Below are positions 13,210-24,110 of a DNA stretch of 64,000 nucleotides, in pieces. Below the pieces are notes generated by a model. The model was not told where the DNA came from. It made no database searches and saw only the letters and a program-made list of their open reading frames with translations. Position numbers and translations under genes: made by a program. Numbering within the stretch: the first letter of the stretch is position 1; each line of letters opens with the position of its first letter. This DNA is from Oxyruncus cristatus (Eukaryota > Chordata > Aves > Passeriformes > Cotingidae): the NCBI GenBank assembly GCA_013399855.1, contig VXAY01005021.1, positions 222,267 through 286,266 on the forward strand. Reading direction: 5' to 3'.

Positions 13210-13530
13210 GGAGATGGAAAAAAAGACCCATTAGGTCATTTTGTCTATCTTTTTGTTAATTAAGAGTGTCTCCTTACAAGGATTTTGACTGTTTTGTTCA
13301 TTTTAAAAATAACTAAAGCAATGAAGGTTCAACTCATTCTTTGGGAGACCATTCAGCAGACTAGCAGACCTCACTGCTATGAAATTTTTCCTCATTATCA
13401 GCATAGATTTTTCTTTGTTCACTCTCATGCCATTATTTCTAGTTATACTTGGTTGGACTATTTCTGTATTACATCAAATTCCATCATTTCATCTCACAAA
13501 CGTATTTCTTTCCCAAGGCAGATACTGGGC
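13210..13530 (-). mobile_element. Ancient CR1-like LINE fragment
   Basis: The blocks 'agacccattaggtcatttt', 'ttgggagaccattcagcaga', 'cagacctcactgctatgaaa' and 'gccattatttctagttatac' occur in the order expected for the reverse complement of old amniote CR1 3' regions. From memory these read 'gggacctattaggtcatctag', 'gggagactattccacagtct' and 'cattacttctagttat'. Divergence is high, with no intact frame. It explains part of the open frame running from 13379 to 13771, which is antisense to the element. Confidence 0.75.
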
Positions 13531-14590
13531 TAAATCTGAGCTTCAGTCAAGAACTGGATGTAAACTCATAGTAGTGATTGGCTATAATAGGTTTTATTTT
13601 TACTACATATTGAGCACACAAACAAAGAGAATTGCTTTTTCAATTCTAAATGGGAAATCTGAAAATCAATTTTTTTCTTCAAGGATTCTTTTTTTCCCCC
13701 TAGTATATGACTGCCTGCTTCTCAAATCCACTCAAACACTTAAAAAGCAGCTTCCCCTCCAAGAAAACTGAACTGACATTCTGGAGCTGCAAGTCACATT
13801 GTAGTTCACATTTAAAGGGAAGGAATGTCTTTTATTTACTACAGGACCAATACCAGACATATCTTTGCTCAAATAGTTAGCTAAAGGTGAATATGTTCTC
13901 TGCAGAAGGTCACAACAGGGTATGTACCACTTAAGTCTCAATTACACTCTATTTATACCTCCCTCTGAAACTTTCCCTAATTGGGAGATTCTGGGAATTT
14001 TTCTCCATTTAGCTGTACTTTGGATATTTCACTCTCTCATGGAGAAGGCATTTGTAGAATTAAATATTAGCAATAATGGTGTGAAGTAGATCTCCTAGTG
14101 TATAGCAAGAAAAAATGTAATGTTGTTTAACTAATATTATGCACATTGCCCCTCTTTATTTCCACCCATTCTCAGGTACCTAACACCTTTAACATTCAAT
14201 CCCCTGTAAAGAAAGTTTTATTGAAAAATCTTTTTTCTTTCCTCTCAGAGAGCAGTGAGTAAAGCCCATGAATAAAAATACAAGTTTTCCAAAGAAATGG
14301 AAACAAACTGCCAACAAACAACTGAACAAACACATTTCAGAAGCCTAGTATTATCTCTAAATTGAGCTAATGAAACTATAAAGATGTTTCCTGCTGTTTC
14401 TCTGATTTATCCTTTTCTTTGAAACCCATTCTCCATAAAAGGATATTGGTCTCAGCATACCACCTTCTTCCAAGCTGACAACTCTTCTCAAGAAGGAAAA
14501 AAAAGTAGGATGAAATATTCATGCCTGTAGTCAGACTCCTAAACCTGTGGCAAGATACCCTAAAGAGAAACTAAAACTTATATAGAAGAT
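13531..14590. other. Unique non-coding sequence between two CR1 copies
   Basis: Nothing was recognised. T-rich and A-rich stretches are common. Confidence 0.5.
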
Positions 14591-14592
14591 CC

Positions 14593-14971
14593 AATCATAT
14601 AATCACAAAATGTTTAGGTTCAAAGGGACCTTAAAAATCATCTAATTCCAACCCCCCTGCCGTGGGCAGGGATACCTTCCACTAGGTAAGGTTGCTCAAA
14701 GCCCCATCCAACCTGGCCTTGAACACTTCCAAGGATGGGGCATCCACAGCTTCTCTGGGCAACCTGTTCCAGTGCCTCACCACCCTCTGAGTAAAGAATT
14801 TCCTCCTAACATCTAATTTGAGCCTCTCCGGTTTTAGTTTAAAACTGTTCCCCCTTGTCCTATCACTATCTGTCTGTGTAAAGAGTTGCTTTCCCTCATT
14901 TTTTGTAAGCCCTCTTTAAGCACTGGAAGGCCACAATGAGGACTCCTCAGAGCTTTCTTCAATGCTTCTGG
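14593..14971 (-). mobile_element. CR1 LINE, 5'-truncated 3' portion
   Basis: This is the best-preserved mobile element in the window. Reading along the plus strand, the reversed CR1 3' end (aatcacaaaatgtttaggtt) is followed by 'ccaacccccctgccgtgggc', 'gccccatccaacctggcctt', 'gggcaacctgttccagtgcc', 'cctcaccaccctctgagtaa' and 'cccccttgtcctatcacta'. All are hallmark CR1 blocks in the correct order. It is truncated on the right near 'gagctttcttcaatgcttct'. Only the 3' part downstream of the reverse-transcriptase region is present, so it is not coding. The good preservation suggests an insertion on the bird lineage. Confidence 0.95.
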
Positions 14972-17582
14972 TTAGGCCATTGTTTTTATTTTGCTGATAA
15001 TCTTCAAGGAGGAATAACTGTGTAAAAATACATTTCTAGAGCCTTGTTTCCTGTTTCTGGCCAACTCCTCCCTTCTGTTTTGCAGTTCAGATAAATGAAA
15101 TACTGATTTGTAAACTACAAGCTTGTTCTCTTGTCCTTGTGAAAACAAGGCTGCCTATTTTTCTTGTGAAAATAAATTCATTCTGCTCAACTTTCTCTAT
15201 TTATAAACACATTCTGGGATGAAGGATTACTGTGAAGTCTCTGGATCTAGTCAGCTGCATGGCAGTGAAGAGAATTAGTGGATTACAGGAGATAAAAATT
15301 TAAAGTGAAAATAAAGAAATGCTTAAAACTACATTAAAGCACATGTGTATATCACAGGAAAGCCCAATGTATCAGTATTCTGGAGAATGGTATCGTGAAC
15401 CCGTAAACTTCCTAGGTTTGTGTATATGCCAGACCCTTGAAATTAGCTAGTGTGAAAAATGTTCTTGTGGTTTCATTTCCTCGGCAGGGTCTTGGGTTAG
15501 GGTTTTGTTTTGTGACATCGCCTTTTGAGGGTGTTGGGTGGGTTTTTTCCCCTCTTTAAGCAATGAAAAATGCAAGGGAAAGAAATTTACCAGTTCGAGT
15601 TCCTCAAAGAGCAGGTTAACTATTCTCCTATACATTCTTACCTTATGTTTGTCACCATTTCCAAGCTCTGTCTATTACTGCACGAAACAATCTGCTTTAT
15701 CATTCTCTCCTGAGAGCAGGGTGGACAGCTTGGGATCTGTTTTAGAGTATGTTTAAGTATTATAAACAGATCTGTTTATATTTTAAAAAGCAAGTTCAGA
15801 GAACTGATGGTGATAGATTTCACAGTAGACTTTAGATCTTCTAGATACACCCTCTACAGTTCTGGGCTACCAAGAAGAAAAGCTCTGTCACTTATTAACT
15901 TAGTGCTTGATGTCCTTAATAACAATGTGAGCCAGAAGTACCTGCAAGGGTGGCTCTCAATGCAAGGCACTCCATTCCTCAATGACCAAATGATGTGTAG
16001 CACTTTTTCCAGACAAGGGACTCAGGAAAGAAAAGCCCAGGTATTGCAGCCCAGACTGTGATGAAGCTTCACCCTTCTACTCTTGTGTGAATTAGAGTAG
16101 GGAGCTTTAGAGTATGTTGTTTAAGGCATGTTTTTCCTAATACTCACATGTCCCCAATATTCCTTAGGACCTTTTAGGAATCTTTACATCAAAAGTTGTG
16201 TAGTGGTTGAGACTGCTGACACACTGGAAAATGCAGGAGGGCTCCTTGGGAACATGATTCTCTCCAGCCCACAGCACACAAAACTTAGGTAACTTCCTAG
16301 TTCTCAGGGAGATTACTTTGAAACTGCATGAAACAAATCATTCCACCAAATAATTTCCACAGTCAAAAGCTGGCAATATTACTCCATAAATCAAACCTGT
16401 ATTGCATTCAGTCCCTCTACTCTGCTTCTCTCCTTGAAGACATGCAAGCAAACCCAGGCTTCCTTACTCCAAACAGTAAATACCAGTCACTGCCTTCTAA
16501 ATTAATTTGAGAAGTCTGTGTGGTTGCAGTTATACCAGGGGATGAAAGTAAAGTTGTTGTAATCATCAGATCCTTCAATTCTGAAAGTACAGTCAAGTCA
16601 AATATTTAGATTTGTTTCTGATGTCTGCTGTTTCTGGTAAGCACTAATGCTTTCGTAGAAGTCCCACAGATAGACTTGGCAGTCTTCCTTTCACTCCTCA
16701 CTTGTGTCATCAGTTACACCCTAAAACACAGACTCTCACAAGAGCAATGGAAACTGACCTTTGCAACAATGTTGTTGATGTAGGTCAATAGTATATAGAG
16801 ATTTATATAAAGTCTTGACCAAATCTATACAAGTACTACTACAGTTTCAGCTTTTCAACAGTAGATTATGACAGTAATAACAAAAAAAATTAAGTTCACA
16901 AAACGCTACAGTATGTTCTTAGCAAGATTCTAACAAAACCTGGTGAAATACCAAAGGGATCACTCTTATTTTATGCTTGGGCAAACTAGCAGGTTAGGTG
17001 GCTTGAATTTACTGTAAGGAAGCCTTGTCTAACTGTGTCTGACCAGCTCTTTCTCCCAGCATTGCTCGCTGTGGGGCAGCTCCAGCAAAAGTGCCTGTAG
17101 TTACCAGTTCAGACTAGTAGAGACCAGTTCACAGCAGGTTCCAGGACACTGTTTTCTCTAAAACTACTCAGCCATTCCATGCAGCAAAACAGCTACTATC
17201 TTAGACCTCCTGCTTTTGCTGTGACCAGAGGGGCTGCATTACTGTTAGCAATGGGGATGGATAGGGACAATTTTCAGGAAAAAAATTTAAAAAAAAGGAA
17301 AAAAAAAAAGGGGGAAACCCTAAAGAAGGCAAGGGCATGGAAGCGGAAGTTCAAACCAAGCAGTTCCAAAGCGCTATTACTAATTTCAGAATCCTTTAAA
17401 TGTGTGAATAAAAGCATGAATTCAAATTAATCAATTGTCTTTTAAAGTCGCTGAGGTAGCACTCTATTACCTGTGCTTTTAGAGTGCATCTCAGATGTGT
17501 CATTCAGGCTTCTGAAGACAAGATACAAATGAATCACCTTGTTACAAATTAATCATCCAGGGATTAGGGCTAAAAATTTCGA
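14972..17582. other. Unique non-coding sequence
   Basis: No gene or repeat was recognised. An A-rich and G-rich tract at 17280-17325 is low complexity. Confidence 0.5.
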
Positions 17583-17697
17583 AAGCACCTTAAAATGACT
17601 TAGAAATCTAATTCCCATTTTCAGAATTGATTTAATCAGTTACATCCTGGCTCTAGTCAAAAGTCAATGGGATGATAACTCTTAAGTCACTCTAATA
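17583..17697. repeat. Decayed inverted-repeat element (old palindromic repeat)
   Basis: The left arm at 17596-17621 (tgacttagaaatctaattcc, then cattt) is an imperfect reverse complement of the right arm at 17665-17689 (caatgggatgataactctta, then agtca). The arms share the motifs tgactta/taagtca and tcccatt/aatggga. This matches, from memory, the old amniote palindromic repeats containing 'cctaagtcccattgac'. It is probably a relic of a non-autonomous DNA transposon. Target-site duplications are not visible. Confidence 0.5.
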
Positions 17698-18709
17698 CAC
17701 CCAGAAATGTTACCTGCTTCTATACGTAACACAACAAGCCCCTCTGTATTCACATTTGCCCTTCAGCGAGCTTCCCAGGCTTCTGCTTTTTCATCCCTGA
17801 TTTCTGTCCACATTTACCATATGTTGTGCTTTCATTTTCATTAAACATTTTGAAAGATGGAGGTTTCAAACAGTGAGCTACTCATTCATTCATCTTTCCA
17901 CACAGAAACCTAGCATGAGTAAAACACCAATTTCAGACATTATTTTTAACTAATGAGAAATGTTTTTCCTGACATTGACAGCAAAATCCATCCACCCATT
18001 TGTATATTTTACATGATGATACAGCACGTGCTACTGTCATATCTCAGACTAAGTACACATTTTAGTCTTCTTCCAGTTACACGCCTTCTTCATAAGTTAA
18101 TGGGCAATCACAGGAGAGACAAAGTTTCATCCGAGTCCTAAGGGGGTAAAGCAATAGCTGAGCTATCTGGATGGTACTGCTCTTCCATCGACCAGATTAT
18201 GATAAAGTCCCTTTTCTTCCTTGGGGCATTGGAAAAAATCTTTTAATTCTCCATGTCTGTTCTCCTCCACCCTATGTCTATCTTGTCCATTGTATCTGCA
18301 ACATTATGTTGGCAGCACTTGTGTCGTAAATGTCTGATTCCACTATGGCACAAACTATAAGGAATAAAGTAAGGAATATGCATGTCTAGGCTACACCTAT
18401 TCAAAGCATATATAAACATAATATCTTGTTTTCTGGTGTAAAAAAAGATGAACTTCATAGTGCTAGTAAATGGCCAGTTAAGAAAGGGAATTAAGATAGG
18501 GCAGAGAGGCAGCAAAGAAAAGCAAAAGTCACATTCAGATCTGAAGGAAAATTATATTCACAGTAAGTCAGCAGTTACCCTGGCTTTCAGCTCTTTTTAT
18601 GATTTCTCTTCCCTCTACCTGCCCCCCCCCTTGTTTTTTTATTGTTTACTTTTCAGTTCTTTTGCCCAAGACTCTGTATTTTTCACTCTTTTGTCGTCTT
18701 CCGTAGACA
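17698..18709. other. Unique non-coding sequence
   Basis: Nothing beyond short tracts was found, including a run of 10 C near 18622-18631. Confidence 0.5.
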
Positions 18710-18850
18710 AAAGCACAGGACTTGGGGAAAAGGATTAGGGAAAGGGAAATTCCTATCCTGACATTTATTTCTTCAGTGACCTTGACAAAGTCACTTAATT
18801 TATTGTTTCCCTTGCTGTAACAAAATGGACAGGAATGAAAATGAAGTCTT
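18710..18850 (+). repeat. MIR/CORE-SINE-like relic
   Basis: The core 'gtgaccttgacaaagtcact', followed by 'gtttcccttgctgtaacaaa' and 'atgga', matches the MIR phrases 'tgtgaccttgggcaagtcac' and 'gtttcctcatctgtaaaatg'. A 'cacaggacttgggg' block lies upstream in the expected position. It is an old, non-coding, RNA-polymerase-III-derived retroposon. Left and right limits are approximate. Confidence 0.7.
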
Positions 18851-19480
18851 TTTCTAACAGTCACAACTGCTTTGTGATCCAATCCTGTCTGCTGAGTCTG
18901 CTCTAAAACCCCAGACTAAGTTAGTACAGATTCAAGCTGTAATTGTTATCAGTAATGCCTCGCCTCTCCTCTAGACACACTTTCTGCAGCGGTCAATACC
19001 TGTTCAGCAGCCGGTCATGGTGGGAGAATAGCAATCACCAGAATAAATGCTATGCCCTTTCTCCCAAGCCTGTTGCATCTCAATAAACTTTGCAGTGTGT
19101 CCAGCAAAGGAGGAATTCAAAAGGGTGGTCCCAAATCAGGACTCTGAAGAGCTTTGCATTCAAAATAAGACACTATGGGAGTATCATGATGACAGCTGCA
19201 CTTACATCACTGAAAATAATTATTCTGATCCATGAACACAAGCTAAGCCGTAAGAATGGTCTTGTAAGCAAGGTCTGTTTTAATAGAAACATAAGTATTA
19301 TGCATTACAGTCTATTATAAATTGGTTGTAATTTTCTCCTGACACTCTGTGAATTAAACTAGTTAGGATACAAAAAAAAATAACAAATGCCACAAAGCAG
19401 AAAGCAAGCTCAGTGTCTGAAGGTTAATGATTGCTCATGAAAGCTACAGAAATAAATTATCTGCCTAGGGACACTGTCAC
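18851..19480. other. Unique non-coding sequence
   Basis: No feature was recognised. Confidence 0.5.
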
Positions 19481-20216
19481 ATGATCGGCACAAAAGCTGC
19501 AACAGCCGAAAATGTTTATGTAGAGAAAAAAACACTGTCAGCATCACAGCACCCTTCCCCCACTGCCGGAGCACAATCCCGAGCCAAACAGCTGCTCCTG
19601 ACTGCTTACATTAAACTAATTTGTGCTGCAACATTGCAGCTGCTTAATTTTTAGACTGAACTTTATCACCAAGAAGTGTTACAATAACAAGTGATGCAGC
19701 CCTATCTCTGAAGAAAAAGCAAGTTCCACAACAAAGGCAGCTTAAGGTGCTGAAATTCAAGAAAGAAGCAAGAAGGCCATGACCAAAACAGTATTTTAAA
19801 TGTTAATGGCCCACTCTTACTGGGAAAGTAGAAAAGAGGTTTGCTTCTAAATTAATTGGGGGATCAGATTGTGCCCCTAAGCACACAGGGGTTGTCCCAC
19901 CTCAACATCGGGGATCAGTGACCAAGAACCGTGGCATAGGCTTATGGAGCAGCAAGGTAGAAGCAAGGTGAGGTATTGGGGCTTCCAAGGGTCACCCACC
20001 CTTCCCAGGTGGTCTCCCCTGCACTTGATGTCGTGAGATTGCACTGCAGAGCCCCATCACTTGCATCCCCTTCCCTGCAGCCTTGCCCCTTCTCTTCTCC
20101 AAGCCCCCACTGGTTTGGGGTTTGGTATCCAGTAGCACTGCTTGCATGTCTTTCCAGCCACAGACTGGTGTCTCCTTAAACATTTATTGCACTCAACATT
20201 TACAAAGTAGAAGTTG

Positions 20217-20234
20217 AAAAAAAAAAAAAAAAAA
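20217..20234 (+). repeat. A18 tract
   Basis: Eighteen consecutive A, followed by gaaaaaagggaaaaa. It could be a mononucleotide repeat or the tail of an old retroposed sequence. No source transcript was recognised upstream. Confidence 0.7.
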
Positions 20235-20299
20235 GAAAAAAGGGAAAAACCCTAGCTCATTCATATCCCAACATCTTGAAAGCCCTGACCTCCTCCTCA

Positions 20300-20325
20300 C
20301 CCCTCCCGCTGCCTCCCCCCACCCC
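20300..20325 (-). other. G-quadruplex motif (minus strand)
   Basis: The plus strand carries C-runs of 4, 3, 6 and 4 separated by 1, 7 and 1 bases. The minus strand therefore fits the standard G3+N1-7 quadruplex pattern. Confidence 0.6.
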
Positions 20326-20628
20326 AATCCGAAAAAATGCATTCGAAGGCAGTGGCATCAGAGGAAGTGTTTACAGAGAGTGCTGCGCCTTGGGTAACGC
20401 AAGTGCTGCGCTTACAAAATGTCACATGTTGTTCCTCCCCTTTTCCTCTGAGTTATTTTCCTCTGTTAACATGCAGGGCTTCGTCTTCTGCTGAAACAGA
20501 CACTGACCTGAACTGGTGGTGATTCCTGCCAAATATGCAGGCACTGTTTTGCTACATTTTGGAATTCGGCAAAGTCCATGTGTCAGGCATTTGCTTGCTC
20601 TCAGGAAACGCCAGTGCTCAGTCCAAAG

Positions 20629-20652
20629 CCCTCCCCGCCCCCTCCCGCCCCC
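20629..20652 (-). other. G-quadruplex motif (minus strand), single-base loops
   Basis: C-runs of 3, 4, 5, 3 and 5 are separated by single bases on the plus strand. Single-base loops are associated with very stable parallel G-quadruplexes. The tract also contains GC-box/KLF-type cores (ccccgcccc). Confidence 0.7.
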
Positions 20653-21118
20653 AGTGCTTGGAATGCACAGAAACTTTTCAGTTTTTAATTAGTTTTAATA
20701 TGATTAATGTTTTTAGCTGCATATCTTGTTACATCCAGTATGCTTGTTAAAAATAAAAATCATAAAAAAAAAAAAAAGGACCATTTAAATGTACTGGTCT
20801 TAGTTATTAAGAAAACAAATGGAGACAGGGAAAAGAAAACCCACCGAGAGAGCAATTATACAGTTAAACAAAAAAGCTGTAGTTGCTCGCAGTGGTAACC
20901 GGGTTGCAGATAGACTGTTGTTTGCCTGTGTGCCTGTCTGTGCTGGCGGAGGAGAAGAGGCATAGGGAATTGGTATAGCAAAAAAAGGGGTGCTCCAACT
21001 GTACATCCCACCTTTCCCAGTCTTCCAAAGACCAGCTAGAAGGAGGAGATGCTAAATTAAATTATGGCTCCTTTCTGTTCAATTTAAAAGCATAAAATAA
21101 ATGCATAATCCCTTTGGT

Positions 21119-21140
21119 GGGGTGGGGGTTGGGGGGAGGG
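21119..21140 (+). other. G-quadruplex motif (plus strand)
   Basis: G-runs of 4, 5, 6 and 3 are separated by loops of 1, 2 and 1 bases. Further G-runs follow at 21145-21147 and 21154-21158. This fits the standard quadruplex pattern with short loops. Confidence 0.7.
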
Positions 21141-21360
21141 AAGAGGGAGAAGTGGGGGATGGCTCTTTGGTTTTTATCAGAATAACATTAGTCAGACTTT
21201 TACCCAACAGCAGGAGCTGATGGTATCTGGAGTCCATTTTATTCCACCCCAAATGTGTAAGAATAGGGGTGACTGGATAAACAGGCCCCAGGGGCTTCTG
21301 CCTGCTATTCATGGAGCAAAGCTGCAAACGGAAAAAAAAAAAATTAAAAAGAAAAAATTG

Positions 21361-24110
21361 GGGTAAAGGAAAGAATAGCAAAGTCCCTTGCTCCTTTATC
21401 AGATCTTCCTCTCAAGTTTGGCCTTTAAACCTGTGAAACTTTATGGATTTCTTAAAAGAACACCTCTGAAAGAAAAATGTGAGGTATAAGACCCAGCTAC
21501 AAAACTGGAACTCTCATCTGTATAACACAGACAAGCAGTGTGAGGGAATAACTGCAAGGAAAGAAAGTGTTAAGGAGTGGTTTGGATTAGGAGTTTTAGG
21601 GAAAACAGGGATATTGGCAAAGGAGGCTACTTCAGGTCCAGGGGGTCTATGGCAGAATCCAGAAGTACAAGAAAATAAAAGGAGGAATCAAAATGAAGAA
21701 GCAGCACACTCAGAAGAATATACATAGAGATTGACTTATTAAATAGGATTCTCTTAAGTGAAGGGACTTAAATATGCAGTGGGATTAAAAGCAAATATGG
21801 GGATTCAGGGATAACTTGCAGAAAATTTGAATTTTCTCTGAAATTTCAGAGTCAAGAATATCTTTCCAGATTAAAAAAAAAAAAAAAAAGCCAAACAAAA
21901 CCCACTCCATATGAAGCTGTTAAAAATGGTCCTTTTTATAAAACTCACACTGAGCACAGCCTCCTTGTGCAGTGCCAGAAGGATGGGGAAAGGCATTACC
22001 CCAGGCATGGGTGAGGTTCACCTCCTTCAGTGAGGTGGGCCCACAGGCAGTCAGCTCTGCACTCTCTCTCTCGCCCATGTCCATGCCAGGTGCCTCAACC
22101 AGTGCATTATTCCAGTGGAAAGGTCGGTGTTTTCCTGCCACCCAAATTCTCTCCCACTACATGAAAACATTCCCAGCCCGATCCAGATGAAACTAAATAT
22201 GTGCGTATAAAAAGATTTGGTTTCACTGAATCAACATTTTCCAATATTCTTCAGGAAAATCCCAGTCCAGCATAATATTCATGAGAACAATGAATAACTC
22301 AGTCAGGTCATCTACACAGCCGAAGCACACGTACACATTTGTATGATTCACTTATGATTACGCTGACTGACCTCTAATTCTTTCCTTTACCCTTTTTCCT
22401 CCAGATGCATTTGCACACTGACAAATCATTTTCTTTTTAAATCAATCAGCCAGGAAAAATGTTTCCTCCATCTGCAGAAATTTCTACACTCACCATTCAA
22501 TAAATTTACCCAGCTGTCATTGTAGAGTGACATGGCAAAATAGCACATTCACTAAGAGCCATGTGATAAACTAACTGTGTAAAAAAATACCTATATCAAG
22601 GATATCTGACATCTGTTTATTAATCCTGCTCTCTGGGACTTATTTTAATATTTCAGGGTTATAAGAAGTTCCAAAAATCTCTGATTTTATTCCTCCACAA
22701 ATTGCTTTTAAGGACAAAGGCAGGCAAAGTCCATACCGGAGAAATTTTGTATTAATAAAAATCTTAACTTACAGCCTGAAATTTTTCCAGCCTTGTAAAG
22801 TAGAAAAGTTAACTGAAAGGAGAAACCCCTTCTCTCCCAACAGGTCCCAGGGATTGCATCTACCTATTAAAACGTCTTGAAATATCAAATTTCAAACTCC
22901 CAATATTTTAAAGTTATTTTTTATGGCTGCCTCAAAGGCCTGGGATAGATATACAGGTGGAAAGTACCAGAGTTTACAAGAAGAAAGTAAAAATTTTTTT
23001 TCCATTTTTTTAATATAACTGCTTTGAAAATATTTTTTTTCTGTTGGCACAATACATGCATCATATTTCATGTACAAAGTGCAATGATACAGGGTACTGT
23101 TCATACCAGCAAGAGATGACCCACTATATTTTAATGATTAATAATGTGGCTGGCCCAAATTCACTCCAAAAAAACCACCCATTATGACATAATGTATTCT
23201 TCTTACGTATGTGTAGAATAAATATACAACCGTACCCTTCACTGTCTAAAACTTAATTTTTTTTCCATTTAGATCCTGCACAAAACGTACCACACTTATT
23301 TTTATTTCTAGCATGAATATATGCCTTCTTATTTCTAATCATAACATAAGCTAAAGCAGTTAATAAGGTATGCAGTAATTTCTATTTCAGAACATTAATG
23401 CTAATAGTTACAATATTCACATGTATTGTTATCACAACATGTTATCGGCACGTGGTTTTTTTGAAAGACAAAAAAAGAACTAATGTATATGAAGAACTAA
23501 CACTGTACACCTCTTGTTTTATGCAGTGCTGAACTTCAGCCATAAATTTTGTGTTCAAGCTACTTCCAAATGTTTAGGGATAGGGACGTATTAGTATTTT
23601 GACCAGCTCTTGGCTTTTGTTCTTTCTCTCTGGAAAGAGAGAATAAAATTCTCTACACCTAACCCTTTGGAGTTAGTTGAAGCCTTTCAGCAACAGCTAA
23701 GCCTCTCTAGCAGAAGCAGGTTTGCTTGATAGCCATGAATATTTCCTGGGTCATTAATGCAACATACAAGTTTAGGGGGAAGATAGCCCACATTGCTTGT
23801 TCCATCAGTACCTCCCTACCTAAGTCAGGTCTGTTCCCTGAGGCAAACCATATGGGACAAATGAAGGTCTAGCCAACTCATTCACATTGCAGGAAAGATG
23901 CTTAGGTCAAGATTCTTCACTCTACATTTCTGCATTTCATCTAAGCTTATTTTCACAAGCTGCATAGTTATTCAGCTCTTGTGTCTGTCCTCTGTAGTCA
24001 ATGGAGAAAGACAAATTGCTTCAGTGTGCAACCCAGCCCACATAAACCAGACTTACAGTCTTTCTAGATTTGCCCGTCTCTCTCCCTTGACTGCAGAGAA
24101 AATCTAAAAA
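21361..24110. other. Unique AT-rich non-coding sequence
   Basis: No gene or confidently identified repeat was found. Short frames only. Confidence 0.5.

Larger units (their letters stand above)
19481..21360. promoter_or_regulatory. Candidate regulatory block with G/C-rich tracts
   Basis: This roughly 1.9-kb block differs from its neighbours. It has a higher GC share, GC-box-like C tracts and AT-rich homeodomain-like sites (ttaattag at 20686-20693), and it lacks repeats. It contains three G-quadruplex-capable tracts, listed separately. A distal enhancer, an unannotated promoter or a non-coding RNA gene are all possible. There is no convincing exon. Limits are by eye. Confidence 0.3.

Noticed and set aside
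13379..13771. 130-residue plus-strand open frame with hydrophobic residues
   Set aside because: Its first part lies antisense within an ancient CR1 fragment, and the T-rich sequence gives a spurious Phe/Leu/Ile-rich translation.
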